A stretch of 64,000 nt of DNA from an uncultured Prevotella sp. (GCA_900540885.1 UQHJ01000001.1:62001-126000); one strand, 5' to 3'. Shown: positions 24,451 to 35,454, numbered from the stretch's first letter. Notes: generated from the letters alone by a model not told the origin. Numbers and translations are program-made.

Positions 24451-24633
24451 TGGGGGGCGCCCTAACCTGGGGGCGACGCGTCCCCGCGTCGGCATTTGTT
24501 AGTCAAGGCTCGAGGCCTTGACTAACAAATACATGAATATCACTAATTCAAGTATTGCCAACTTGGGGCATCGAGCCCCAAGTTGGCAATGCCGACGCGG
24601 GGACGCGTCGCCCCCAGGTGAGGGCGCGCCCCA
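24451..24633. repeat. GC-rich composite inverted repeat with two inner hairpins
   Basis: Outer arms 24451-24494 and 24590-24633 (each containing GGGGGCGACGCGTCCCCGCG or its complement) enclose two hairpins: TTTGTTAGTCAAGGC / GCCTTGACTAACAAA (24495-24529) and TTGCCAACTTGGGGC / GCCCCAAGTTGGCAA (24555-24589). The second hairpin plus outer arm recurs at 7289-7350. It lies in the upstream region of htpG. Confidence 0.85.
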
Positions 24634-24662
24634 TCAATCAGTTTGCATCTTAGACGCGCGTC

Positions 24663-25190
24663 CTAAACATTTTGCTCACAACTTGCTTCAAGCGTAAGCT
24701 GAAAAGCATCTAATCCTATCCAGCGATCAAACTTCCAACCGACCTCGTCAAAGTGGCCTACATGGCGGAAACCTAACCTTTGATGAAAGTGAAGGCTCTC
24801 TACATTCTCCGACGTTACTGTGGCTATCAATGCATGTACTTGACAAGCGCGGCAAGCCGCTATCATGGCACGCACTATCTGGCTGCCCCAACCTTTATGA
24901 CGACACGTATGGTCGAAATAGACGGACAACTCCTTGGAATGTAAAAAAGCGGCGCGCGTACGCCAAGGGTGAACATAACTATAACCTACTATTTTACCCG
25001 AACATTCACAAACGAGATAAGGCAACCCTTGCTCCTTCACCTCAGCGATGCGGTGTTGCATTTCTTCTGCCGTAATAGCTTCTGTCTCGAACGTAACAGT
25101 GGTTTGCGTAATGTAATAATTATATATATCAGCCAATCGAGGAGCATCACATAGATTGGCTTCACGAATTATGGGTGAACTTTCTAACAT
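24663..25190 (-). CDS. GNAT N-acetyltransferase, phosphinothricin/L-amino-acid acetyltransferase type
   Basis: Cytoplasmic acetyltransferase using acetyl-CoA. Seen: 175 residues; N-terminal IYNYYITQTTVTFETE, characteristic of the PAT/MnaT group; acetyl-CoA binding region ELSVYFDHTCRHKGWGSQIV; C-terminal FHQRLGFRHVGHFDEVGWKF with the G-x-K-F-x-R-W motif. Members acetylate phosphinothricin, methionine sulfoximine or similar amino acids, so this is probably a detoxification enzyme; the true substrate is unknown. Located 73 bp downstream of prmA on the same strand. Confidence 0.87.
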   Translation of the reverse strand: MLESSPIIREANLCDAPRLADIYNYYITQTTVTFETEAITAEEMQHRIAEVKEQGLPYLVCECSGKIVGYSYVHPWRTRAAFLHSKELSVYFDHTCRHKGWGSQIVRAMIAACRACQVHALIATVTSENVESLHFHQRLGFRHVGHFDEVGWKFDRWIGLDAFQLTLEASCEQNV

Positions 25191-25263
25191 CTATTTAAGC
25201 ATTAAAATGAGGTTACAAACTTACCCATTCTTTGTAACTTCTCTCCATTTTTCTTCTCGCAAT

Positions 25264-26178
25264 TTACTTCTTCAGCTTTAAGCAAGCCCAACCGTCAAGT
25301 ACGTGTTCATCGACGAGGGTGAGCCCTTGCTTTTCAGCCTCAGCCATGAGCTGGGGAATGTCAGTGTCGTAGAAGCCACTCATATAGATGTGAGCACCTT
25401 CCTTCATGCGTGGTACATAATACTTTAAGTCGTTAAGCAAAATGCCTAAGTTGATGTTGGCTATCACTAAGTCAAATGGCCCTTTATCTGCTAAAGAAGA
25501 AGCATCGCCTAATTCTACATCAATGCCGTCAAGGTGATTTAGGGCAATGTTTTCACGCGAATTTTTTACGCACCATTCGTCTACATCTATTCCTACACAA
25601 TGCTTGGCTCCACGCATACGAGCGAGGATAGCCAATATGCTTGTGCCACACCCCATGTCGAGCACTTCAAGACCTGTTATATCATCAGTCAACAAACGAC
25701 TGATCATTTGAGATGTAGTAGCATGATGTCCCGTACCGAATGACATTTGCGGATTGATTGTGATTTTATATTCCGCTTCAGGAACATCGGTATGGAAAGT
25801 GCTGGCGATTACACAACGATCGTCTACGACGAGGGGTTTGAAGTAATTCTTCTCCCACTCTTCGTTCCAGTCCTTGTCTTCCGCTTCTGCCATTTGGTAG
25901 GTAATCTCTACGTCGGACAAGGGGAAGGCCGCTAAAGTATCGTCCAACGCTTGTTGGTCGAAAAGCGCCTTTTGTATGTAACATTGGAAATGGTCTTCGT
26001 CGAGTTTCGCTTCAAAGGTAGGTTGCTCAGGATTGGCGCAATGGGCTACAGCAGGACGATCCAATTCATCCGTATGAACAAAACTATCGAAACCTATTTC
26101 AGCCAAAACGGCTGATAACACGTCTTGCACTGCCTCTGTGGCAGGACGTGTAGTAAATGTAAATTCTAAATATTGCAT
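25264..26178 (-). CDS. prmA: PrmA, ribosomal protein L11 methyltransferase
   Basis: SAM-dependent methyltransferase for L11. Seen: 304 residues; N-terminal substrate-recognition domain (about 1-120) and C-terminal Rossmann domain with MSFGTGHHATTSQM, SAM motif I LDMGCGTSILAI, GIDVDEWCVKNSRENIALN and the post-motif NIN/NIL segment ANINLGILLNDL. Length and motif order fit PrmA. It is followed by the acetyltransferase gene and preceded by pepD on the same strand, with a repeat palindrome between. Confidence 0.9.
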   Translation of the reverse strand: MQYLEFTFTTRPATEAVQDVLSAVLAEIGFDSFVHTDELDRPAVAHCANPEQPTFEAKLDEDHFQCYIQKALFDQQALDDTLAAFPLSDVEITYQMAEAEDKDWNEEWEKNYFKPLVVDDRCVIASTFHTDVPEAEYKITINPQMSFGTGHHATTSQMISRLLTDDITGLEVLDMGCGTSILAILARMRGAKHCVGIDVDEWCVKNSRENIALNHLDGIDVELGDASSLADKGPFDLVIANINLGILLNDLKYYVPRMKEGAHIYMSGFYDTDIPQLMAEAEKQGLTLVDEHVLDGWACLKLKK

Positions 26179-26182
26179 TTTG

Positions 26183-26294
26183 GGTTAGGAGGGTTAATAG
26201 GTTAGGAGATTAAAAAGTTAGAGGGTTAAGGAGTTAAAAAGCTACCGAATACATAAGACATACTTTTTAACCTCTTAACCCTCTAACCTTCTAA
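26183..26294. repeat. Microsatellite palindrome (GGGTTAAGAGGTTAAAAAG type)
   Basis: Left arm units ggttaggagattaaaaag and gagggttaaggagttaaaaa; right arm ctttttaacctcttaaccct and ctaacc are inverted. It separates pepD from prmA. Built like the arrays at 3140 and 60058 but from a different unit. Confidence 0.75.
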
Positions 26295-26305
26295 GCATTT
26301 AACTA

Positions 26306-27766
26306 TTACTTCTTCTCAGGTACGCGTTCAAGAATAGTCTTTACAAACTTCCAGTACTTTTCAACACTGGGAATGTTGCAACGTTCGTTAGGGGTGTGTG
26401 GCGAACGGAGGGTAGGACCAAAGCTAACCAAGTCCATGTTAGGACGCAAAGCACCGATTACGCCGCATTCCAAACCAGCGTGTACGACAGTTACCAAACT
26501 TTCTTCGTTGAAGAGTTCGTGGTAAATGCCCTTCATCAACTCAACAATTTCGCTATGTGGGTTAGGTTGCCATGCAGGGTAGTCACCATCAGTTTCTACC
26601 TTCATACCAGCCATTGAGAAGGCACTTTCGAGTGTCTCAGCACAGCATTCGCGCATAGAATCGCGTGAAGAGCGGATCAAAATCAAAAACTTAGCCTTGC
26701 CCTCACCTATCTCAACGATAGCAAGGTTAGATGAAGTTTCAACAATCTCCTTGTTATAAGGAATCATGCGATAAACGCCATTGTGTACAGCGCAGAGAGC
26801 ATCAACGAGGTTGTCTTGAATTTCTTCAGGGACAATCTGTGAGGGGAGAGCCACTTCTTCTACGTCCAATTCGAGCGTCTTCTCAATGGGGTCGTATTCG
26901 TCCTTAAACGTTTGACGCCATTCAGCTACTACCTCTTTAAAGGCTTCAACATTCTCCTTTGGTAAGGTAAGTACCACTTCAGCAGAACTTGGAATTGCAT
27001 TGCGCATGTTACCACCCTTCCAGTCAGCCAAGCAAGCAGCAAAGTTGGCAATTGCATCTTGTACCAAACGTGCCATGGCCTTATTGGCATTGCAACGGCC
27101 TTCGTTGATTTCAAGACCTGAGTGTCCACCGAACAACTTATGCAACGTTACTTTAACGGCAACGTCGTTGGCATCAACGTCTTGAGGCTTATACTCAAGC
27201 GTAGCAGTCATATTAACGCCACCTGCCGAACCGATGATCATTTCGCCCTCTGTCTCATCATCAAGGTTGAGCAAAATATCGCCTTCAATCACGTCTGCCT
27301 TCATGTGGTTAACACCATACATGGTAGTTTCTTCGTCAGCAGTAATGAAGCCTTCGATAGGACCATGCTTGAGCGTATCATCTTCCATTACAGCCATAAT
27401 AGTGGCTACGGCCATACCATCGTCCGAACCTAATGTTGTGCCTTTGGCCTTAACCCAATCACCGTCAATGTAGGTCTGAATAGGATCTGTCTCGAAGTTG
27501 TGTGTAGAGTCTTTTGTCTTCTGTGGAACCATGTCCATGTGGCCCTGAAGGGTCACCATCTTGCGGTTTTCCATACCAGCAGAAGCGGGTTTACGCATGA
27601 TAACGTTTCCAGCCTCATCTTTAAAAGCTTCTACACCTTTGCTTGCTGCCCAGTCGAGCAAGAACTTTTGTACCTTTTCGAGGTGTCCTGAGGGACGAGG
27701 TACTTGTGTCAGCAAATCAAAGTTTTTCCAAATGGCCTGCGGCTGCAGGTTTGCAATTTCGCTCAT
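26306..27766 (-). CDS. pepD: PepD, aminoacyl-histidine dipeptidase (M20 family)
   Basis: Zinc dipeptidase for Xaa-His and other dipeptides. Seen: 486 residues; metal-site motifs VTLQGHMDMVPQK, TTLGSDDGMAVATIM, TADEETTMYGVNH, DDETEGE (for the Asp ligand) and a C-terminal HAGLECG. The lid domain contains FGGHSGLEINEGRCNANK. Length equals the family norm. It fits the peptide-based lifestyle suggested by the S9 peptidase. No signal peptide, hence cytoplasmic. Confidence 0.94.
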   Translation of the reverse strand: MSEIANLQPQAIWKNFDLLTQVPRPSGHLEKVQKFLLDWAASKGVEAFKDEAGNVIMRKPASAGMENRKMVTLQGHMDMVPQKTKDSTHNFETDPIQTYIDGDWVKAKGTTLGSDDGMAVATIMAVMEDDTLKHGPIEGFITADEETTMYGVNHMKADVIEGDILLNLDDETEGEMIIGSAGGVNMTATLEYKPQDVDANDVAVKVTLHKLFGGHSGLEINEGRCNANKAMARLVQDAIANFAACLADWKGGNMRNAIPSSAEVVLTLPKENVEAFKEVVAEWRQTFKDEYDPIEKTLELDVEEVALPSQIVPEEIQDNLVDALCAVHNGVYRMIPYNKEIVETSSNLAIVEIGEGKAKFLILIRSSRDSMRECCAETLESAFSMAGMKVETDGDYPAWQPNPHSEIVELMKGIYHELFNEESLVTVVHAGLECGVIGALRPNMDLVSFGPTLRSPHTPNERCNIPSVEKYWKFVKTILERVPEKK

Positions 27767-27804
27767 GATATATTGTATTTAAAAGTTTATTCTTTTCTTT
27801 TTTT

Positions 27805-27917
27805 GTTGACAAGTTAACAGGCAGACAAGTTCACAGGTAGGTCTGTTTTTTTTATGGATAAGTCTTTCCCGTAAAAGTAACTTACTTGTTAACTCGTCTA
27901 CTCGTTAACTTGTCAAC
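27805..27917. repeat. Palindrome with GTTGACAAGTTAAC ends
   Basis: GTTGACAAGTTAAC (27805-27818) and its exact complement (27904-27917). The right arm overlaps the last codons and stop of the flippase-like gene. Inner units (gcagacaagttcacaggtag / cttacttgttaactcgtcta) are also partly inverted. A probable terminator or microsatellite palindrome. Confidence 0.65.
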
Positions 27918-28891
27918 TTCCTCTTGCTATTAATGCGTGCCCACCCAAAGGCACCAAGCAGAACTACCAGGGCTGTTTGAATGGTATGTACGGTAAGGGC
28001 AAACATAATAGCCTGCGTTTCGGCTACGCCATAAAGCACCAACATGGTCTTAACGGCAAAGTGCCAAGGTCCCGCTCCGTTAGGCGTCGGAACCAATACG
28101 GCAAAGGTACCTACACAGAATATTAAGAATGCGGCTCCAATCGAAAGGTGGGTTGTAAAGTCAAAACAGAAAAAAGCAATGTAAAAGTGCAAAAAATAAC
28201 CTACCCAAATTAGTACGCTATAAAATAGGTAGAGCGGTAGGTTACGAACCTTACGCAACGAAAGAACGCCTTCCCACATATCTCGCAACATATCACGACC
28301 TTTTTTAAAGAACGAGAAACGTCTGATTGCTACGAAACCTGCTATTAACGCTGCAACAAGGCAGATAAAGGTTACAATATACCCTGTACCCGTAAAACGA
28401 TATAAGAGGTCGCCAATGTTGGTATTCGTCTCCTTTAAGAAACGCAAGAACATGGGTAGCTGCAATAGAAAAGCGATGCCTGTAAATAAAAGCATCAACA
28501 AAGAGTCGACCAAGCGTTCGGTCACAACCGTGCCTAATGACTTAGTAAACGACACTCCGTCAGCAGTCTTCAACGTGCCACAACGCGTTACCTCGCCTAC
28601 GCGTGGGATAACAAGACTTGCAGCGTAGGACATAAAGATAGCATCGATACATGAAGTGCGTCGTGGGTGTTCACCTAAAGGTTCAAGCGCCATTTTCCAA
28701 CGCCAAGCACGTGCCATTTGAGGGAGTATGCCAAAGGCCAATGATAGCAACATCCACCACCAATTCATTTCGTGTAGCACATAGTGGCCAAAGTCGGACC
28801 AGTTTGTACCACGATACATCCACCACAATATGCCTAAGCCAAGCACAAAGGGTAGCATTATTTGTAATGTAATTTTTAGCAGATGTTTCAT
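27905..28891 (-). CDS. LPG synthase-TM/flippase-like (UPF0104) membrane protein
   Basis: Integral inner-membrane protein of the family that resembles the transmembrane part of lysylphosphatidylglycerol synthase. Seen: 328 residues and about eight hydrophobic segments; conserved RAWRWKMALEPLG near residue 62, the GEVTRCGTLK region, TVVTERLVDSLLML and C-terminal PTPNGAGPWHFAVKTMLVLY. No cytosolic aminoacyl transfer domain, so it is not an LPG synthase. A lipid-flipping role is presumed for the family. Divergent from ksgA across the 76-bp tandem repeats. Confidence 0.82.
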   Translation of the reverse strand: MKHLLKITLQIMLPFVLGLGILWWMYRGTNWSDFGHYVLHEMNWWWMLLSLAFGILPQMARAWRWKMALEPLGEHPRRTSCIDAIFMSYAASLVIPRVGEVTRCGTLKTADGVSFTKSLGTVVTERLVDSLLMLLFTGIAFLLQLPMFLRFLKETNTNIGDLLYRFTGTGYIVTFICLVAALIAGFVAIRRFSFFKKGRDMLRDMWEGVLSLRKVRNLPLYLFYSVLIWVGYFLHFYIAFFCFDFTTHLSIGAAFLIFCVGTFAVLVPTPNGAGPWHFAVKTMLVLYGVAETQAIMFALTVHTIQTALVVLLGAFGWARINSKRKLTS

Positions 28892-28918
28892 TCCGTTGTT
28901 TTAGCATTCCTTATAGTG

Positions 28919-28926
28919 CAAAGATA
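28919..28926 (-). promoter_or_regulatory. -7 box of the flippase-like gene
   Basis: Minus-strand TATCTTTG, 28 bp before the start codon, overlapping the first bases of the 76-bp tandem array. Confidence 0.55.
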
Positions 28927-29224
28927 GGCTGCGGCTCGGTAATAAAAAGAAAAAAAGCTTTTTTCTTTTTATTACGCTCGCCTTGCATCTTTAAATAAGA
29001 TAGGCTGCGGCTCGGTAATGAAAAGAAAAAATGCTTTTTCCTTTTCATTACGCTCGCCTTGCATCTTTGAATAAGATAGGCTGCGGCTCGGTAATGAAAA
29101 GAAAAAAAGCTTTTTCCTTTTCATTACGCTCGCCTTGCATCTTTGAATAAGATAGGCTGCGGCTCGGTAATGAAAAGAAAAAAAGCTTTTTTCTTTTCAT
29201 TACGCTCGCCTTGCACTATCTTTG
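28921..29224. repeat. Four tandem 76-bp repeats
   Basis: Units begin AAGATAGGCTGCGGCTCGG at 28921, 28997, 29073 and 29149, an exact period of 76. Each contains an internal palindrome (GTAATGAAAAG / CTTTTCATTAC with an AAAGCTTT centre). Units differ by only a few bases. The array spans exactly from the -7 box of the leftward gene to the -7 box of ksgA. Confidence 0.95.
29217..29224 (+). promoter_or_regulatory. -7 box of ksgA
   Basis: TATCTTTG formed by the last bases of the fourth 76-bp unit, 41 bp before the ksgA ATG. Other units have GCATCTTTG at this place, so only the last matches the consensus. Confidence 0.55.
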
Positions 29225-29265
29225 CACTGAAATATACTTATGCAAAAGTAGAAAAAAGAAATTAG

Positions 29266-30081
29266 ATGAAGTCTGTACGCCCTAAAAAAATTCTTGGTCA
29301 GCACTTTCTGACTCACTTGCCCACGGCACAAGCCATTGCCGACACGATCGACGCATGTCCAGACATTCCGGTTCTTGAAGTGGGACCAGGCATGGGGGTC
29401 ATGACGCAATTCATACTGCCCAAAGGCCGAGAGTTTAAGGTCGTTGAGATTGACTTTGAAAGTGTGGCGTATCTGCGCGAACACTTTCCTGAACTGGAAG
29501 ACAATATCATAGAGGACGACTTCTTAAAGATGCACCTCGACACGACGTTCGGCGGTCGCCCTTTTGTACTGACGGGCAACTATCCTTATAATATAAGTAG
29601 TCAGATATTCTTTAAGATGCTTGACTATCGCCACCTTATTCCTTGTTGCACGGGCATGATACAAAAGGAAGTGGCAGAACGCTTAGCAGCAAAACCTGGG
29701 TGTAAGGCTTACGGCATCTTGAGCGTGTTGGTACAACTTTATTATCACGTTGACTACCTATTCACGGTCGAACCTGGTGTGTTCAATCCACCACCTAAGG
29801 TGCGTAGTGCCGTCATTCGCATGACACGCAATGATGTGACCGACCCTGGATGTGACGAGAATTTGCTACGTCGTGTGGTTAAGACCACCTTTAATCAACG
29901 TCGCAAGATGATGCGTGGTTCTATTAAGCCATTACTTCACGAATTAGACCAACAGTGTGGCACTACTCCACCCGACCATACGGAGTTCCTCGCACAACCA
30001 CTGCTCACGCGACGCCCCGAACAACTTTCGGTGCAGGAATTTATCAACTTGACCAACCAAGTATCAAAACACTATATGTAG
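29266..30081 (+). CDS. ksgA: KsgA, 16S rRNA (adenine-1518/1519) dimethyltransferase
   Basis: Dimethylates two adenines in helix 45 of 16S rRNA. Seen: 271 residues; start motif KKILGQHFL, SAM motif I VLEVGPGMGVMT, motif IV NYPYNISSQI (NxPY), and PGVFNPPPKVRSAV. All are expected family features. The ATG at 29266 gives the standard N-terminus. Followed after a microsatellite region by rfbB on the same strand. Confidence 0.95.
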   Translation: MKSVRPKKILGQHFLTHLPTAQAIADTIDACPDIPVLEVGPGMGVMTQFILPKGREFKVVEIDFESVAYLREHFPELEDNIIEDDFLKMHLDTTFGGRPFVLTGNYPYNISSQIFFKMLDYRHLIPCCTGMIQKEVAERLAAKPGCKAYGILSVLVQLYYHVDYLFTVEPGVFNPPPKVRSAVIRMTRNDVTDPGCDENLLRRVVKTTFNQRRKMMRGSIKPLLHELDQQCGTTPPDHTEFLAQPLLTRRPEQLSVQEFINLTNQVSKHYM

Positions 30082-30094
30082 TTAATGCAAACCA

Positions 30095-30191
30095 CACATT
30101 AACACATTAGCATATTAACACATTAGCATATTAGCATATTAACACATTAGCATATTAGCATATTAACACATTAGCACATTAGCATATTAAC
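30095..30191. repeat. ATTAGCATATTAACAC microsatellite
   Basis: About ten degenerate units (acacattagcatattaac) fill the gap between ksgA and rfbB and end four bases before the rfbB ATG, so the rfbB leader and ribosome-binding region consist of repeat DNA. Confidence 0.85.
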
Positions 30192-30194
30192 AAT

Positions 30195-31334
30195 ATGAGA
30201 ACCTACTTAGTTACTGGCGCAGCTGGATTTATTGGCGCAAACTATCTAAAGTACATTTTAGCAAAATACGATGACGTACGTGTTGTCGTGCTCGACCTAC
30301 TTACCTATGCTGGCTATTTAGGCACGATTGCTAACGACATTGACAATGAACGTTGCTTCTTTGTCAAAGGTGACATTTGCGACCGCGGACTACTTGACAA
30401 ACTCTTTGCTGAATATCGCTTTGACGTTGTTGTAAACTTTGCAGCAGAGAGCCACGTTGACCGCAGCATCGAAAATCCACAACTATTCCTTAACACCAAC
30501 ATCCTCGGTACACAAAACTTGCTCGATGCAGCACGCGCTGCATGGGTAATGGGACGCGACGAACAAGGCTACCCCACTTGGCGTGCAGGCGTACGCTATC
30601 ATCAAGTGTCAACTGACGAGGTGTATGGTTCACTCGGTGCTGAGGGTTACTTTACGGAAGAGACTCCGCTTAATCCTCATAGCCCCTATAGTGCTTCAAA
30701 GACATCAGCCGACCACTTCGTTTGTGCTTATCGCGACACCTACCACATGCCCGTCAGCATTACGCGTTGCTCTAACAACTATGGTCCTTACCAATTCCCC
30801 GAGAAGTTGATACCACTCGTTATCAACAACATACTTGAGGGTAAGAAACTCCCCGTTTATGGAAAGGGCGAAAACATTCGCGATTGGCTCTACGTTGAAG
30901 ACCATTGCAAAGCCATTGACATGGTCATCAACCAAGGCGCTGAAGGTAGCATCTACAATGTAGGCGGACACAATGAGCGTCAAAACATTCAGATCGTGAA
31001 GATTATCATCAAGACCATTCACGACATCATGCAGCAAGAGCCGCAGTTCCGCACCTTGCTCAAGAAGCAAGAACGCGATGCAAATGGTGAAATCAGCATT
31101 GATTGGATTAACGAAGACCTCATTACTTTTGTTAAAGACCGCTTAGGCCACGACCAACGCTACGGCATCGACCCCTCAAAGATTAAGGCAGACTTAGGTT
31201 GGTACCCCGAAACAACCTTCGAAGTAGGCATCGTCAAGACCATTCGTTGGAACCTCGAACACCACGATTGGATAGAGGCCGTCAGTGGCGATGACTACCA
31301 GAAGTATTACGAAACGATGTATAAGAACAAATAA
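30195..31334 (+). CDS. rfbB: RfbB, dTDP-glucose 4,6-dehydratase
   Basis: Second step of dTDP-L-rhamnose (and other deoxysugar) synthesis. Seen: 379 residues; NAD-binding TGAAGFIGANYLKYIL, NFAAESHVDRSIENP, catalytic HQVSTDEVYGSLG and YSASKTSADH (Tyr/Lys), and NYGPYQFPEKLIPLVI. Slightly longer than the common ~350 because of an insertion near residue 115 (AWVMGRDEQGYPTWRAG) and another near 280-300, as in several Bacteroidales versions. The other rml genes are not next to it. Confidence 0.93.
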   Translation: MRTYLVTGAAGFIGANYLKYILAKYDDVRVVVLDLLTYAGYLGTIANDIDNERCFFVKGDICDRGLLDKLFAEYRFDVVVNFAAESHVDRSIENPQLFLNTNILGTQNLLDAARAAWVMGRDEQGYPTWRAGVRYHQVSTDEVYGSLGAEGYFTEETPLNPHSPYSASKTSADHFVCAYRDTYHMPVSITRCSNNYGPYQFPEKLIPLVINNILEGKKLPVYGKGENIRDWLYVEDHCKAIDMVINQGAEGSIYNVGGHNERQNIQIVKIIIKTIHDIMQQEPQFRTLLKKQERDANGEISIDWINEDLITFVKDRLGHDQRYGIDPSKIKADLGWYPETTFEVGIVKTIRWNLEHHDWIEAVSGDDYQKYYETMYKNK

Positions 31335-31398
31335 GTCGTGAGGCGCCCTTTAAATAAAAGGACTCCATAACGCATCGTGTGGGTAAACTCGGTTTAAC

Positions 31399-31593
31399 AA
31401 ACTGCAATTTATCTGCCTAATTGGGGGGTTAATTGGGGGGCGGGGTTTTAACCCGCGACAGCAGCATGTTTTGAGCATCTACTTATAGTCGCTTAGCGAC
31501 TATAAACAGATAATTTACAACATGCTGCTGCCGCGGGTTAAAAACCCGCCCCCCAATTAGCCCCCACCCAATTAGGCAGATAAATTGCAGTTT
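31399..31593. repeat. Long inverted repeat with AAACTGCAATTTATCTGCC ends
   Basis: Left end AAACTGCAATTTATCTGCCT (31399 on) is the complement of the right end (to 31593). Inner arms contain GCGGGGTTTTAACCCGCG and a GCAGCATGTT / AACATGCTGC stem; the centre is TATAGTCGC TTA GCGACTATA (31485-31505). The preceding bases CGTGTGGGTAAACT belong to the same repeat family. It lies after rfbB, so it may end its transcription. Confidence 0.85.
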
Positions 31594-31674
31594 ATTTATT
31601 ACCCCAAATCTGCTAAGCCAATACTACATATTTTGTACTTATTACAAAATAGTTAATAAATAATGAACAAAGTA

Positions 31675-31705
31675 TTGCATTACTGTAAGTAATGTTATAA
31701 CTTTG
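31675..31705 (+). promoter_or_regulatory. Promoter of pflB
   Basis: -7 box TAACTTTG (31698-31705) with a partial -33 (TTG at 31675-31677) 20 bp upstream. Confidence 0.55.
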
Positions 31706-31896
31706 CACACATATAAAATACAAGGACAAGCCTACTATCTTGATAGAACAAATACATAGTAAGCTTTTATTACTACTACTCACTTTTGAAATTATTATAT
31801 TGAACTAAAATAGGTTGTCGCGCCATTTCTCTGTATAAGGGCACGACACCCATTGGCATTCAATTCACTTCTAACCCTAAACCCTTTAATCAGAAA
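31706..31896 (+). other. About 190-nt untranslated leader of pflB
   Basis: No reading frame of note. A stem GGTTGTCGCGCC / GGGCACGACACC (about 31812-31852) is followed by the ribosome-binding region. No known riboswitch recognised. Confidence 0.4.
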
Positions 31897-34113
<2,217 letters not shown>

Positions 34114-34153
34114 TACACGCACCAGAACATTAAATATTTTATCCACTTTCAAT

Positions 34154-34197
34154 CACTATGCAAAGTTTTATACTATCTTTGCATAGTGTTTTTTTTT
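34154..34197 (+). terminator. Intrinsic terminator of pflB
   Basis: Perfect 12-bp stem CACTATGCAAAG (34154-34165) / CTTTGCATAGTG (34177-34188) followed by nine T's (34189-34197), 40 bp after the pflB stop. Confidence 0.9.
34174..34181 (+). promoter_or_regulatory. -7 box embedded in the pflB terminator
   Basis: TATCTTTG is formed by the loop and the right arm of the terminator hairpin, 40 bp before the ATG of the next gene. Confidence 0.5.
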
Positions 34198-34221
34198 ACA
34201 TTATAAATCTAACCATTTAAC

Positions 34222-35454
34222 ATGAAGAATATTTACCTATTACTCTCCGCTGCCCTCGTTTTGGGCGCTTGCCAAAGTGATGCTTTAGACGAAGCTTCCG
34301 TTCAACCCAACACTCCTACAACCACCATTACCCCTACCCCACAAGTTTCTTTTGCACAACCCGATGGGGCCGTTAAACTTAGCAACAACACTGCACAGGC
34401 CGTATGGCAACTCCTGCAAAAGGTGTCGCCCGAACAAGCCTTGCAATTAGGCGAAACCGAAATAACCGATGCGCAGTACGCTGAAATTAAAGAATTTGTG
34501 GACGCTAATCTCAAGGACGAATACCAATACAAGACGTACCTCAACATTTTCCAATGGATTGTCAAAAATGTGAAGTACGCCTCGACGGGACAAGCGTATC
34601 TCAATCCCTACGACGTATTTAAATATAAAACTTGCATTTGCCAAGGCTACGCCAATCTACTCAAGACGATGTGCTTAACGCAAGGCATCCCCTGCTTCGT
34701 GGCCAATGGTTGGCTGAGCACCATTGGTGGACACGCGTGGAACTACGTTTATGCCGACGGCGATTGGTATGTAAGCGACCCCACTAACAATCAAGAGTTT
34801 AAGGCGGCTAACGTTGCAGGTTACCAAAATACGCTCATTCCTCAACGCATCGACTTCAACCTCTTTGAAGACGATAAGTGCGTCTACAACTATCAAGAGG
34901 GACAACTCAACGTGACAAAGGTAAAGGATACGAACAGCAACAGTTTGGTACTTCCCTATAGCATAGCGGGATTTCAAATAACATCGTTCCAACTCAACGA
35001 AAAGATGCCCGACAGCGTTACACATCTTTACGTTGGTGCCAATCTTGTCACCTTTGGTTATACACCTGAGAGCATGAGTCGCTTTTGTCCCAATCTGGAA
35101 GCCATCGAGATTGACCCACAAAACAAAGATTTAGAATCGTTTAGTGGCGTCGCTTATCTCACCACCAACAAAAGCTATCCATACTTCGTTCCTGCTGGCA
35201 TCAAACGCATTGAGTTACGCCCCATGGAAGTTATGGACAAGAACACGCTTTCTTTCCTTGACAAGCTCGAAGAGATAGTCATTGCCGAAGGCACAAAACG
35301 CATCGAACAGTATGCCGTAGAACGGTGTCCCAACCTCAAAACTATTTACGTGCCCAACAGTGTTACCTACATCGACAAGAATGCTTTTGCCGACTGTGGT
35401 AACAATTATCAAATCATCAACGTCACCACGGGTATTCACGAAGTAAGAAAGTAA
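34222..35454 (+). CDS. Lipoprotein with transglutaminase-like domain and BspA-type leucine-rich repeats
   Basis: Seen: 410 residues; lipoprotein signal ending LGAC (Cys about residue 16), Thr/Pro-rich linker, a transglutaminase-like cysteine-protease fold (about 95-200) with triad C140 (CICQGYAN), H171 (GGHAWNYV) and D186 (SDPTNN), then C-terminal LRR_5/BspA-like repeats (about 255-405; for example LEEIVIAEGTKRIEQYAVER and NLKTIYVPNSVTYIDKNAF). Such proteins sit on the outer membrane of Bacteroidales; BspA repeats in oral relatives mediate binding to host proteins. It could be a surface peptidase or cross-linking enzyme. Catalytic residues look intact. Confidence 0.85.
   Translation: MKNIYLLLSAALVLGACQSDALDEASVQPNTPTTTITPTPQVSFAQPDGAVKLSNNTAQAVWQLLQKVSPEQALQLGETEITDAQYAEIKEFVDANLKDEYQYKTYLNIFQWIVKNVKYASTGQAYLNPYDVFKYKTCICQGYANLLKTMCLTQGIPCFVANGWLSTIGGHAWNYVYADGDWYVSDPTNNQEFKAANVAGYQNTLIPQRIDFNLFEDDKCVYNYQEGQLNVTKVKDTNSNSLVLPYSIAGFQITSFQLNEKMPDSVTHLYVGANLVTFGYTPESMSRFCPNLEAIEIDPQNKDLESFSGVAYLTTNKSYPYFVPAGIKRIELRPMEVMDKNTLSFLDKLEEIVIAEGTKRIEQYAVERCPNLKTIYVPNSVTYIDKNAFADCGNNYQIINVTTGIHEVRK

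Noticed and set aside
24346..24495. N-terminal extension of HtpG
   Set aside because: The extra 50 codons come from the GC-rich composite repeat; the standard start of the family is at 24345.
28921..29224. CRISPR-like array
   Set aside because: The units are contiguous 76-bp tandem repeats with no unique spacers and no cas genes nearby.
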